Shown one piece after another: positions 20,665-30,239 of a DNA stretch of 64,000 nt (its first letter is position 1; every line of letters starts with the position of its first letter). Both the position numbers and the translations under genes were made by a program. Origin of the DNA: Prorocentrum cordatum (taxonomy: Eukaryota; Sar; Dinophyceae; Prorocentrales; Prorocentraceae); NCBI GenBank assembly GCA_963575745.1, contig CAUYUJ010013903.1:265230-329229 (forward strand), written 5' to 3'. The notes beneath the pieces were generated by a model. The model was given only the letters and a program-made list of their open reading frames with translations. It was not told where the DNA came from and made no database searches.

Positions 20665-20790
20665 AATCTACTTGAGGCGCCTTCCTACTTCAAGAGTTGA
20701 ACGGTGTTCCTCTTCCCTCCTCTTCAGGGGGCGGGCGGAAGTCCAATCTACTTCCAACGCTTTCCTGCTTCATGTTTCTACCCACTTCTT
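20665..20790 (+). repeat. CGCCTTCCTGCTTCA repeat, copy 2
   Basis: CAATCTACTTGAGGCGCCTT, CCTCTTCAGGGGGCGGGCGG and CAATCTACTTCCAACGCTTT, internally duplicated. Related to 4700-4800 and 51640-51740. Confidence 0.55.
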
Positions 20791-20817
20791 CCGACCAGCG
20801 TGTATCGCGCATCCTCA

Positions 20818-21190
20818 CTATTCTGGTTGACTGTAACCACCCTCCAAGCGACAGCACCGGGACCGAGAGCACCACTCCGCCGGGAGGCCCCAGGCCGCGC
20901 ACGCGCGGCTCCCGCCGCCGGGCTGCGCCTTGGTTGGCAGCTGGCCGCGCGGCCCCCGTCGCGGAGATGGCGACTCGGCCGCCGCCGCGGCCGCCGCCGC
21001 GGCCGCCCGCTGGCGTCCGTGGCCGCCCCCCATCTCCTCCTCCTCCTTCTCCTCCTCCGCCTCCTCCTCCCCCGGAGCCTCCCCCTCCTCCGCCTCCTCC
21101 TTCTCATTCTCATTCTCATTCTCCTCCTCCTCCTCCTCCTCCTCCTCATTCTCATCCTCCTCCTCCTGTTCTTCGGGTCGCCTACGGCCC
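20818..21190 (-). CDS. Possible acidic Glu-rich coding segment
   Basis: On the minus strand a frame runs through the CTC microsatellite as Glu-rich text (EEQEEEDENEEEEEE, then NENENEKEEAEEGEAPGEEE) and continues into MGGGHGRQRAAAA and PTKAQPGGGSRACAAWGL with mostly G/C third positions. Unlike the other microsatellites, the frame is kept through several non-triplet-looking changes. It could be a low-complexity exon, but equally a chance open frame. Confidence 0.25.
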
Positions 21191-21217
21191 GCCTCGGCGT
21201 CCGTGGCCGAGATCGGG

Positions 21218-21416
21218 GGCAACGATAGAGGGGGACGGGCATCGGGGGGGGATGCATCGACCCCCAATGGCCCATTGATCGCCGATAGGGGCCGGATAGC
21301 CCCAGCCCGCCCAGTGCGGACTCACTGTCGGGGGCCCGTCGCTGATCTATCGGCGACGTATCGCCGATTCCAGGTCGATGTTCCACCCCCTATGCCTATT
21401 CCCCCCTATCGTTGCC
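21218..21416. mobile_element. TE-B copy 3, complete (199 bp)
   Basis: GGCAACGATAGAGGGGGACG at the left and CCCCCCTATCGTTGCC at the right. The inverted repeat extends inward to GGGGGATGCATCGACC / GGTCGATGTTCCACCCCC, about 44 bp in all. The core has ATCGCCGATAGG, CGTCGCTGATCTATCGGCGA and TATCGCCGATTCCAGG. Best-preserved of five copies (6295, 8530, 44345, 47690). Confidence 0.9.
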
Positions 21417-21436
21417 TCTCACGAGAGGGACAGGGA

Positions 21437-21659
21437 TACTCCAAATCCCTAATCAATCGACCCCCCCTACAAAGCGGGACCCCCCTCCAAAAATGCAACC
21501 TACTATTCCGGACCCCCCTCTTCGACGGGGCGCCTTTAGAAACGGGACCCCCTGAGCTCCAATCCAATGAAAGCGCCCTAATAAACCGGACCCCCCCAGT
21601 TACAAAAAAGGCGCGTAAAAAAGACGGACCGGGGAACGATTAATAAGGGATTTGGAGTA
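21437..21659. mobile_element. 223-bp TIR element (MITE-like)
   Basis: Left TIR TACTCCAAATCCCTAATCAA (then TCG) and right TIR CGATTAATAAGGGATTTGGA (then GTA) are 23-bp inverted repeats with two mismatches. The interior has repeated CGGGACCCCCC and CTAATAAACCGG / CTAATCAATCG units. Flanks GGGA and GGCT do not show an obvious target duplication. Confidence 0.88.
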
Positions 21660-21699
21660 GGCTTGAGATAATGTTTCTTTGACGTGTTGGTTGCTGCTC

Positions 21700-22260
21700 A
21701 CAGTGGCTGACGATGAAGACGAGGAGGATGAGGGAGGGGGAGGCCGATGTCGAGTGCTCAGCTGGATCACCAGGGACGCCCGAGGAGGACGCGGAGAAAT
21801 CATTCGGAGTGGCTTGCTTTCCAGGCATTCGCTGCTGCTGTATGGCAGGACGAGGGAGCTGAAGACAAGAGGGAGGGAGGAGGATGAGGACGGGTGCAGT
21901 GATGAGCAGCAGCAGCAGCAGGAGGAGAGGCTTGATACAAGAATTCGTTGGGGTGTTCGGTGCTGCTGGATTGTTGGGAAGCTGAAGACGAGGATGAGAA
22001 TAAACGAGGAGGACGATCGTCAGGGCGGAGCTTGCTGATCAGGCGTGCCCGAGGAGGACGAGGAGTTACTATATGAGGGAGTTGGTTTTGAAGAGTGTCG
22101 GTTGTTCCAGGACGAGAGAGTCGAAGGGTAGACTATGTGTGACAAGACCGATCGCGAAGCTTTTATGAACCAAATCATCGCTGAGCTTGATGAAGGAGAC
22201 CACCAGGATTGGGCAAAGGTCAAACGAACACGCCACACGCCAGGGAGGCTCACCGCGCGC
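21700..22260 (+). pseudogene. Ty1/copia-like Pol fragment
   Basis: Frame pieces read GTPEEDAEKSFG (near 21780), GVPEEDEELLYEGVGFEECR (near 22040), then after a TAG (22129-22131) MCDKTDREAFMNQIIAELDE, GDHQDWAKVKRTRHTPG. The D-R-E-x-F-x-x-x-I-x-x-E-L-D-E-G-x-H-x-x-W pattern resembles the start of the reverse transcriptase of Ty1/copia elements, just before the usual P-x-x-x-W-x-x-x-x-K-R. Nothing downstream continues the RT, so it is a truncated, stop-containing relic. Confidence 0.45.
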
Positions 22261-22855
22261 TGTGGTACTTCTCCGCATTTGTTTCCACCGGCCACGTTTT
22301 TGATTACACCCAATCGGCTGGGATGCTTACTCGGCGCGGCAAGGGGGGGGGTCTGCACGAAGCCGTGGTGGACAGCGTGACCTCGGTGGTGCCCGAAGAA
22401 GGGGCACTGCCCAACCAACGCACCTGGATGTCACAAGTGAGCGATTGAGATCTCGTGGAAAAGGCGCGCAAGCCCGCGTGCCATTGCCACCAGCAGGCTG
22501 GGACTGATCGTACGGATGGGGAGCCACTGCAAAGGCCCCTTATTGTTGCTTGCGCTGCGCTGGCTCCTCGGACGGCGGTGCGATACCACGAAGCGGCCTC
22601 CGAGCTGAGATCACGCCACGGTTCTATCCGGCCTGAGTGACCCCCACCCAGACCCAAGCTTGCAGGCCCAACGACTCCATCTTGTCGGCGAGAAGATTGC
22701 AACCCTCGATGCTGCGCCTCGTCGGAGTCTAGTGCTGCCGCGGAGGCACAAGCTCCCGCGCGAGCAGCGGCCGTCGCGCGCGCTGCTGCCGCCTTGGCTG
22801 TGTGCGCATGCCGTCGATATCTAGATGGACGGCTGTGCGCTTCTTCGGTCTCGGC
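22260..22855. other. Open frames on both strands, no assignment
   Basis: A 132-codon minus-strand frame (22304-22702) and several plus-strand frames are open. On the minus strand, CPFFGHHRGHAVHH in another frame resembles a decayed zinc knuckle (CPFxGHHRGH), which could belong to a retrotransposon gag, but key cysteines are missing. No firm call. Confidence 0.2.
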
Positions 22856-22860
22856 TCCCG

Positions 22861-22885
22861 ATCCCTAAACCCTGAATCCTAAACC
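22861..22885 (-). repeat. Short telomere-like CCCTAAA repeat
   Basis: CCCTAAACCCTGAATCCTAA is about three imperfect copies of CCCTAAA, the complement of TTTAGGG, reported as the dinoflagellate telomere unit. Too short to be sure. Confidence 0.35.
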
Positions 22886-22939
22886 ATGAACATGCTTTCC
22901 CAAAATCGATTCAAATCCTGAACAACAACTCCCCTAGGA

Positions 22940-23345
22940 ATTCTGCCCTGGGAAGCTAATTTCTAAATTCGACACGATCAGGGTGCGGTGCACATCGCCA
23001 TGCGAAGCTAATTCCCAAACTCGCACGATCCTCCATAAAGCATGTGGCGCGGGCCACAACCCGCGCGCGCGGACGAAAGGAGCGAATTCCTGCCATTGAA
23101 ATGGGGCGCGGGGCACATTCCGCCCACGCGGCTGCTCTGCGCCCTTCACGGCCGCCGATGAAAAAATATGGGCGTCCTATTTGGACGCGCTCCCTTTGGA
23201 TATTCCTTTTGCTCATCCGTGTGTCCCCTGAGCTGCTCGATCAATGATCCCATCGCATTTTGTTGTCAACTCTGCGAGTTTCTGGTGGTTTTGCAAATCG
23301 CCCTTCACGGCCGCCGATGAAAAATGTGGCGCGGGGCTCATTCCG
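22940..23345. repeat. Local direct repeats
   Basis: GGGAAGCTAATTTCTAAATT / GCGAAGCTAATTCCCAAACT form a pair 52 bp apart. GCCCTTCACGGCCGCCGATG and GGGGCxCATTCCGCCCACGC each occur twice (around 23110-23165 and 23300-23350). They may be ends of one decayed element. Confidence 0.55.
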
Positions 23346-23512
23346 CCCACGCGGCGCCCGCTCGAGGGCGGCGCGCGCTTCGCAGGGGCCGCCGCGCGCC
23401 CCCCAGGCGGCCCCCAGGCACTCCGAGGCGAGGTTGCGCGCTCCTCCCAGGGGCCGCCGCGCGCTCCCGTGCTGCTCCGCCTGCCTGCTGCTCCTCCCGC
23501 GTGCTCCTCGAT

Positions 23513-23655
23513 TGTGAGATCGATCGTCAGATCGATTGTGATATCGATCGAATGAAATAGATCGAGTGAGACCGATCGAGTGAGATCGATCGAGCGAGAC
23601 CGATAGTGAGATCGATAGTGAGATCGATAGTGAGACCTATCGAGTGAGACGTTGG
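23513..23655. repeat. GTGAGATCGATC minisatellite
   Basis: About 11 degenerate 12-13 bp units (GTGAGATCGATCG, GTGAGACCGATAG). ATCGAT palindromes throughout. Confidence 0.85.
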
Positions 23656-23949
23656 TTCCTCCCCCCCGAACCTCCTTATCACCCGAAGGTGGTCATATAG
23701 GTTGTAGTAGCAACCCCTCCCTGCTCCTCCCGGCCTCCCCCGATGGCTCGCATGCACCAAAGCGTGTGCCTTCATATGAAGCGGGTGTCTAGGGTGGGTG
23801 GGATGTGAGCACCACGCTGGTGTGTGACACCTTTCAGTCTGTTGACGTCTTCGCGCGCTCGTTGACCCGAAACCCGAAACCTTGCACCCTCAGCGCGAGG
23901 CTGGACGCTTCCGCGGCGAAGGTAATGCGCGGCCGCTTGCTAGACCTGC

Positions 23950-24040
23950 CTGGGGTCCGTCGTCCGTCGCGGCGGACATGCGGCGCTTGAACATGCACAG
24001 CTTCGGGAGGAACAGCTGCCAGTGCCGCCTCAGCGCGGCA
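23950..24040 (-). CDS. Possible internal exon, unknown protein
   Basis: On the minus strand, after CATAG, the frame AALRRHWQLFLPKLCMFK then RRMSAATDDGPQ ends at CCCCAG|GCAGGT, an AG|GC donor of the kind common in dinoflagellates. Codons are strongly C/G-ending (CTG, CGG, CTC, AAG, TTC). Basic, hydrophobic, no family recognised. Confidence 0.42.
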
Positions 24041-24044
24041 CTAT

Positions 24045-24990
24045 GAACAGATGCCTCCTTTCGAGATGGCATGCGTGTGTTTCCATGTTTTGTCGTATAC
24101 CTTTGCAGGTCGACGGAACACAATGGCCTGATCCGCATCGGGTGGGACGTTGGGATAGCATGACCTCAGTGACACTTAAGGGGCAAGCTGCTGTCATCGG
24201 CGAGTGCAAAGTGATGCGGGCCTTGAGTTAAATGACCAAATCCAGTGCAGTGCCCTGTTTAAGCTAGAACCTCTTCTCGTCCGCAGCCCTGGTTTTCCCG
24301 TCTTTCCATCTCTCTATATATTTGTATAGATTTGTAAGTCGTCGTGATATCATGTGTTCGTACCGCGTAGGGGGCCATGGCGCACCTTGCGGGCGCGCCG
24401 CATGTAGGGTTCGGCAGGGGATACCACCCAGGCGAGCGGTCAGTTGCTCGGTACGCCTGGAGTTCTGACGTTGCTCGGACTTCATGCTCGAGCGCGCAGC
24501 GTTCTATGTCTGGTCCCTCGGCTTACCTCATACTGTCACAGTTTGGCCGAATGATTGCCTACGTCACCCCTCGAGGGTCCTTGTCTTGCTGGCTGGCCTT
24601 CGGAAGTTGGTGTTCTTTGTGCATTTCCCCTCTTTCCTTTTCTCTCTCACTCTCCATCTTGTTCTGGAGTTACCGTGCCAACACTTGTCCAGCTGATGCT
24701 AAGGCATAAAGGGGGGCAGCAGTGGATTAGCAGGTGCGCCTTGATGTAAGCATGCTCAGTGGAGTTGCAGGGCTGCCTGGTGGAAATGTATCACATGCTT
24801 CAGTCCGGTTTGGCAGTTTTGACACACGTCGCCCAGCTCGAATCCGACATGCTCTGGCTGTAAGGTCATTGCCTTGCCCAGAGAGCAAGCAGACGGCGGC
24901 TCAGCCTAGAGGAGAAGGACTCACCCTCGCATCGAAGAGCCCTCGCGTTCGGGAGCGGAGTCTCGCTGTGCCATTGCCCCCCGAGGCATA
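24045..24990. other. No gene seen
   Basis: Lower G+C unique sequence, including a CTCTCTATATATTTGTATAGATT stretch near 24315. Open frames are short and show no codon bias. Confidence 0.45.
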
Positions 24991-25002
24991 ACGGCACGAG
25001 TA

Positions 25003-25452
25003 TCAGCAGCTGGAAGGCAGGACGGGACAGCGAGTGTCGTGAAGTGTGCGGGGCTGGCCTTTGCCCCCCCGCCCCCCCTCCCCATACCCCGCGTCTCTGC
25101 CTCCTCGGACTGCGGGCCCACTCTGGGGGCCCTGTCTCGGCCCTGGCCCCGCCCCGCCCGCCGGGGGGCTCCGCCCAGAGCTGCGCCCGCGAGCCTGCGT
25201 GCCTCGACCTCGCCTCGCCGACGTCGTGTGCAGCACCGCTGCGCTGATCGCCAGCGCAGCTGGTGTGCTTCTCCCAACGCACACTGAGAAGCTGCACTGT
25301 GCTGCCTCGTGGTGCTTCCGCAGCTTGCAAGCCTCCGGCGAGCAGACAACCTGGTAGACCATCCAGGAGAGACTCTTTCCCACGCCGCCCATCGTGAATT
25401 CGAGATGCCTTGGTGCAGTCGCCGCCCTGCCGTCGCTGTCCACACTATGCAT
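25003..25452 (-). CDS. Open frame of 149 codons, possible exon(s)
   Basis: Minus-strand frame includes HLEFTMGGVGKSLSWMVYQV, then CKLRKHHEAAQCSFSVCVGR and a G/C-rich tail. VYQ|GTTGTCTG could be a donor after CTACCAG. Two other frames are open in the tail, so the true frame and limits are uncertain. No domain recognised. Confidence 0.25.
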   Translation of the reverse strand: MHSVDSDGRAATAPRHLEFTMGGVGKSLSWMVYQVVCSPEACKLRKHHEAAQCSFSVCVGRSTPAALAISAAVLHTTSARRGRGTQARGRSSGRSPPAGGAGPGPRQGPQSGPAVRGGRDAGYGEGGRGGKGQPRTLHDTRCPVLPSSC

Positions 25453-25684
25453 CGACCGGTTGTTTGCGGAAGCAGGGGTTGACCTGAACGATGTTTTTGC
25501 GAATTCGTGGGCCGTTTTTGTTTCGATTTTGTTTTGCGCGAAAGGCGGATTGAAGACAAAACGCGGGAAAACGAAAACAAAACGAAAACGAACAACACCG
25601 TTTAGGTTCAGCCCTGTTCAGAAGCATCAGCGAGTTCATTATTGAATGTGTGGCAAATAGTTTACAGGCTATCGAACAGGGACC

Positions 25685-26149
25685 TTAAGCTCGGACGTGG
25701 AACTGTCCAGGACAAGGGGGCTCACCCACGCCATGTGTCGCGAAACTTGTGTGAAAGTAAGCACGGCGATTCGTATGCAGGCGTGCATGTTTGTAACTTC
25801 CAAGTTTCTCCTCCTGAACTCGCGTGGCGTGTCCCTCCGCCGCCTGCCGTTGCAGCCTCAAGATTTGTTTCGATGCTTGAGCACGGAGCTCCAAAAAGAC
25901 CTGGACTTCGAGGGCTGAGGTCCAACGGGGCTCCCCCCCTGGAACTCCAAATCTGAGGCTGGGCTCAATCAGCAGTTTGGCACATGCCCCAGCGTGGCCC
26001 CAGGACTGCCCCGGGTGCTCCAAGAGCCCCCTATGGAAGTCAGGACCAGAGCGGGCTCGGCCGGGGCTCGCTGTCTGGTCTGTCTGCGGTCGCGTTCTTC
26101 GAGCGCCCCTCGTGCGCCCGAGCGGTTTCTGGTGGGAGAGGGGGCCCAT
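25685..26149 (-). CDS. Open frame of 154 codons, possible exon(s)
   Basis: Minus-strand frame includes LEVQVFLELRAQASKQILRL, QRQAAEGHATRVQEEKLG, a likely amphipathic helix. The plus strand also reads plausibly here (LPLQPQDLFRCLSTELQKDL), so I do not commit to a strand. No family recognised. Confidence 0.22.
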   Translation of the reverse strand: MGPLSHQKPLGRTRGARRTRPQTDQTASPGRARSGPDFHRGLLEHPGQSWGHAGACAKLLIEPSLRFGVPGGEPRWTSALEVQVFLELRAQASKQILRLQRQAAEGHATRVQEEKLGSYKHARLHTNRRAYFHTSFATHGVGEPPCPGQFHVRA

Positions 26150-26201
26150 TCCTTATGCCGCGTTGCTGACGATGGGAAGGAGAGCTCGAGAGCGACTAGA
26201 G

Positions 26202-26383
26202 TTGTGGAGGACGATCAAAGGCGAGGCAGCATGCTGCCAAATACTTTCCAGATGTCTATACCATGTGTTAAACATGTTTGAGATATGTAAACAAACATGT
26301 TTAGACAATTTTTCCGACATGTTAAACACGTGTTACATTCAATGATCGGATTGTTATGGTGTCCATTGCCGTGGCATCCACAA
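26202..26383 (+). mobile_element. TE-X copy 1 with 8-bp target duplication
   Basis: Starts TTGTGGAGGACGATCAA and ends CGTGGCATCCACAA (inverted repeat of about 12 bp). Direct GACTAGAG lies on both sides (26194-26201 and 26384-26391). A/T-rich interior with ACATGTTTGAG / AACATGTTTAGAC motifs. Removing the element and one duplicate gives a frame reading GRRARERLERDSG then TAG. Confidence 0.9.
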
Positions 26384-26461
26384 GACTAGAGCGGGACTCG
26401 GGATAGCAGTTTGACCAGGCGCGGGGGAGGACACAGAGGAGGAGCTCCGTCAACCCACAGG

Positions 26462-26950
26462 TGAAGGGCACGGCCAAGATCCCGTCCATGCGGTCGGGCG
26501 ACTGGATCTGCCCGCGCTGCAGGCCTGGACGAGGATGTCAAGGGAGAGGTGCATCGACTAGTGTTGTGGAGGACGATCAATGGAGGGACAGCATGTTGCC
26601 AAACAATTTCCAGATGTCTAACACAATGTTTTAAACATGGTTTAAACATGTAAACAATATTTGAAACATGTGTAGAACATTTTCCCAACATACTAAACAG
26701 ATTTTAAATTCAGTGATCGGACTGTTCGAGTGTCCATAGTCGTGGCATCCACAAGACTAGCGATGTGGGAGGAGTGAAACAGATGCTGTCGGCACAGTGC
26801 GGATGCAGGAGTAGGAGGGATGAGGGGGGGGCGGGAGGGGGGAGGGAGCAGGAGGAGGAGAAGGAGGGCGAACCACCCCAAGCCACGGCTCACCAGCGAA
26901 ATTTGGATACACACTCCCAAGTTTCCTCTTAATAGGCCCATGCAAGGATT
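26462..26950 (+). CDS. Possible exon with a GDWICPRC motif, split by TE-X
   Basis: After CCCACAG the frame reads VKGTAKIPSMRSGDWICPRC, then RPGRGCQGRGASTS up to TE-X copy 2. Joining across TE-X (one target duplicate kept) continues DVGGVKQMLSAQCGCRSRRD and ends at a TAA near 26930. GDWICPRC matches the first half of a RanBP2-type zinc finger (W-x-C-x2-C), but the second cysteine pair is not in the expected spacing. Confidence 0.35.
26564..26754 (+). mobile_element. TE-X copy 2 with 8-bp target duplication
   Basis: TTGTGGAGGACGATCAATGG to GTCGTGGCATCCACAA, 191 bp, flanked by GACTAGTG (26556) and GACTAGCG (26755). Aligns with copies at 26202 and 50801. Confidence 0.9.
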
Positions 26951-26954
26951 CATT

Positions 26955-27390
26955 TCCACTGAGAGAAGTGCCCCGTTGGGGGGGCAACTGTGTGAACATT
27001 TTGAAACGTACCAAAACACCATTCTCAGGACTCCAGCGGCACGAGTCAACCTGACTGTTGCGCCGTGGCGATCCCGACTCGTGCCAGAGCATCATTCCTT
27101 GGACTCCAACACCGCGACTCAGCGTAATGAACTGTTGCGCCCGCTGATTGTGCGCAGCGCTACGGCAAGGGCCTCAGTTTGAAATGGAACCGCCCTCAAC
27201 CTGTGAAACTGTTGCAAGTTTGCCCAACCCTCCAGTGTTGGGCTCTCGTCTTGAATGGAGCACTGTGGGCGAGTCTCCTCCTTTCCCCCCTCCTGCCTCC
27301 TGCCTCCTACTTCCTGCCTCCTGTCTCCTATTCCTACTCTCCTTCGGCCTGCTTGCGTTGCAGTCCCGTCTCGCTCCTGGGAGGGGGACC
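26955..27390. other. No gene seen
   Basis: Unique sequence with a TCCTGCCTCC repeat at 27285-27330. Only short open frames. Confidence 0.4.
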
Positions 27391-27394
27391 TGGG

Positions 27395-27745
27395 AGGGGG
27401 ACCTCGCGGCTCCCTGTGTGGCTGCGAAGTGCGCCACTGTCGCCATTTTTGCGGGCTCCTTGAAGGCCCAGCGAAGTGGAGTTGTATGCCGAGCCAGCCG
27501 AGACCTCGCGGTTCCTTGGGTGGTTGCGAAGTGCGCCACTGTGGCGATTGTCGTCGGCTCCCGCGAGGCCCAGCAGAGTGGATTTGTAAACACACCAAGC
27601 CGAGACTTCGCGGCTCCCCGGCGGGCTGCGAATTGCGCAAGGGTCGGCATTCTCTTGGGCTCCTGGGAGGCCCATCGGAGTGGAGTGGTAAACATCAGGT
27701 CGAGTCGTCGCGGCTCCCTGGGAGGCTGCGAAGTGCGCCTCTGCC
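27395..27745 (+). repeat. 101-bp satellite, left block, about 3.5 units
   Basis: Units with GGCTGCGAAGTGCGC, GGGCTCCTGGGAGGCCCA, GGAGTGGAGTGGTAAACA and GAGACCTCGCGGCTCC, same orientation as the block at 29375-30195. Each unit is about 100 bp, and all frames are partly open by chance. Confidence 0.9.
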
Positions 27746-27899
27746 CTTGGCTCTTCTTAATCTGCCCAGGGTGATTGTACCGTTGTTGGTTCGGCGTGCC
27801 GGAACTGATTGGTTTAGAACTTTCGGTCCCCACACGAAAACTAAGCACGCAACACTCACACGCACACAACTCATTGTTGTTGTGCGTTTTTAGCTACGT

Positions 27900-28605
27900 C
27901 TTTCCCCAACAGTCCTGTGGAGTTGGGTCCTCATTTCGAATTCGCAGCGCCGCGCATCTCCTTCCCTCCTCACTCCTCCTCCTCCTCCTCCTCCTTCTCC
28001 TTCTCCTCCTCCTTCCCTTCCTCCTCTTCCTCGTCAGCATCAGCATGCAGATAGCAATTACCATCCTCATCATGATCATCCCATTTTCGGTCATACCCCT
28101 CACACGGTTCGTCCCCCCCCAGGGAGCTCCACCGAAGGCCCCAGTGACGGCTCTAGCAGTGCAGGAGGCCCCATCCTCCGCTTCTCTTTTCTCTCTTCGC
28201 AATTTGGGAGGGCTCTCGCACGTTTTGGCCCCGGTGGCAGGGTTCACATGGGCACCCGCCCCATCTCGGCAGACCTCTCAGACGTTTCGTGGCCCCAGAG
28301 GGGGCCCCACCGAGGGCCCCACTGGCAGGGTTCACATGACTACCCCCCATATTCTGGCAGACCTCTCACCCTTCGTGTCCTCGTAGGGAGCTCCAGCGAA
28401 GGCCCTGGTGGCAGGGTTCGCACGCCCACCCAGGTCCATTTCGGCAGACCCTTCATACGTTTCGTGGCCTCGTAGGGAGCCTCAACCGAGGGCCCCAGCG
28501 GCAGGGTTCACATGAGTACCCGCCCCATTTTGGCAGACCCCTCGCACGTTTCGTGGCCCCATGGGGAGCTCCACCAAGGGCCCCAGTGGCAGGGTTTTTT
28601 CTCAT
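27900..28605 (-). repeat. Diverged inverted copy of the 90-bp satellite and its flank
   Basis: In reverse complement, 28605-28081 carries 5-6 diverged units of the 11.6-13.7 kb array (GGGAGCTCCACCGAAGGCCC, TTCGTGGCCCCATGGGGAGC). Then come a CTC tract (27975-28030) and GTCCTGTGGAGTTGGGTCCT, which matches the array's far flank at 13775-13800. So the whole block satellite, GGA tract, flank is shared. Confidence 0.82.
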
Positions 28606-29374
28606 CCTGTCCCCTGTTTCCGCCGCAACCATTGCCCTCGCTCTCCGCGCCGCGTGCATGGTTAACCTCCCTCGTGTGATGTGCGTCGTGCGAGTGCGTA
28701 CCGAGGCTGTTCCGACTCTCTCTGGCGAAGTTATCAGGGACATTGCGGAGCCCCCTAACGAGTTCTTGTGCACTGAGCGGTCATGTTGTTCGCTTCCATG
28801 TCCGTAGAATGAGGTGGGTTCTTCGCCAGGACAAGTAGCGTTGGTTTCACTTCAGTTGGTTACTTTGTTCATTGTTTAACGTTGCTGTCTACGACGTCCT
28901 CAGTTCCTTCTCCTGGCGTGCAGACCTCTCTGGATGCATACTGGCATCATTCATGCTCCTCTTGCTCTTCTCTTGCCCTTGCTGCCGGCTGGGGCGTCGG
29001 GCCGGGCCCGAGGGCCGATTGCCCCTCCTGGGGCCATCGGGCCTGTGGGCCTGTTTCGGGCCGGTGTTAGACCGGTGTTGAATCGTTGTCCCGAAAGCGG
29101 CGGCAGGCACGAGAGAGCGGGAGAGACGACGGTAGGGAAAACAAGGAACAGCGTTTTCGACCAGACAGCAAGCAAACGCAACAAAACAATTGACCACAGC
29201 GGCGGGCCTAAACACGCTGAGCAAACTGAACCAAAAACGCTAAGGACACTGAACTCAAAACGCTAAACAACCGCCGCGTATGTTTAGCGTTTTTTAACAG
29301 TGTCATGCGCCCAAAGTGAAAAACGGTACAACACACGCCAAGGGCATGTGTGAGAAGAACCAACATTTGTCTCA
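28606..29374. other. No gene seen; small AAACGCTAA hairpin
   Basis: Unique sequence. AAAACGCTAAACA (29258) and TGTTTAGCGTTTTTT (29280) form a hairpin, and AACCAAAAACGCTAAGGACA precedes it. No coding frame with bias. Confidence 0.5.
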
Positions 29375-30195
29375 ACTTTCGTGGGCTCCTGGGAGGCCCA
29401 GCGGAGTGGAGTGGTAAACACACCAAGCCGAGACCTCGCGGCTCCTTGGGCGGCTGCGAAGTGCGCAACTGTCGCCTCTTTCGTGGGCCCGTGGGATGCC
29501 CAGCAGAGCGGAGTTGTAAACACCCAGCCGATACCTCGCAGCTCCTTGGGGGGCTGCGAACTGCGCATTTGTCGACACTTTCTTGGGCTCCTGGGAGGCC
29601 CAGCGGAGTGGAGTGGTAACCACACCCAGCCGAAACCTAGTGGCTCCCTTGTGGGCTGCGAATTGCGCATCTGTCGCCACTTTCGTGGGCTCCTGGGAGG
29701 CCCGGCCGAGTGGAGTGGTAAACACCCACCCTAGACCTCGTGGCTCCCTGGGGGGCTGCGAAGTGCGCAATTGTCTCCACTTTCATGGGCACCTGGGAGG
29801 CCCAGCGGGATGGTGTTGTAACCCCACCCAGTCGAGTCATCGCGGTTCTTTTGGGGGCTGCGAATTGCGCATTCGTCGCCACGTTCGTGGGCTTTTGGGC
29901 GGCCCAGCGGAGTGGAGTTGTAAACATTTCCAGCCGATACTTCGCGGCTCCCTGGGGGGGCTGCGAATTGCGCATGCCAGTTTCGTGGGCTCTTGAGAGG
30001 CCCAGCGGGATTGTGCTGTAAACGCACCTAGCCGAGACCTCGCGGATCCCTGAGGGGGCAACGAACTGTGCAATTGTCGCCCTTTTCGTTGGCTTCTGGG
30101 AGGCCTAGCCGAGGGGAGTTGTTAACACACCCAGTCGAGACCTCGCGGCTCCCTGGGTGGCTGCGAAGTGCGCAACCGTGGCCATTTTCGTGGGT
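29375..30195 (+). repeat. 101-bp satellite, right block, about 8 units
   Basis: Unit starts (CGTGGGCTCCTGGGAGG type) lie at about 29380, 29482, 29582, 29684, 29784, 29886, 29984, 30087 and 30189, a period of 98-103 bp. The block ends where LINE sequence begins, so the LINE fragment is inserted in or next to the satellite. Confidence 0.93.
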
Positions 30196-30239
30196 TCTTG
30201 CGGGTCTTGCCGCTGGCTTCGCCGAGGCCTTTTGCGCTC

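Noticed and set aside
22304-22702. Retrotransposon gag zinc knuckle on the minus strand
   Set aside because: CPFFGHHRGHAVHH lacks two of the required cysteines, and the neighbouring copia fragment is on the other strand.
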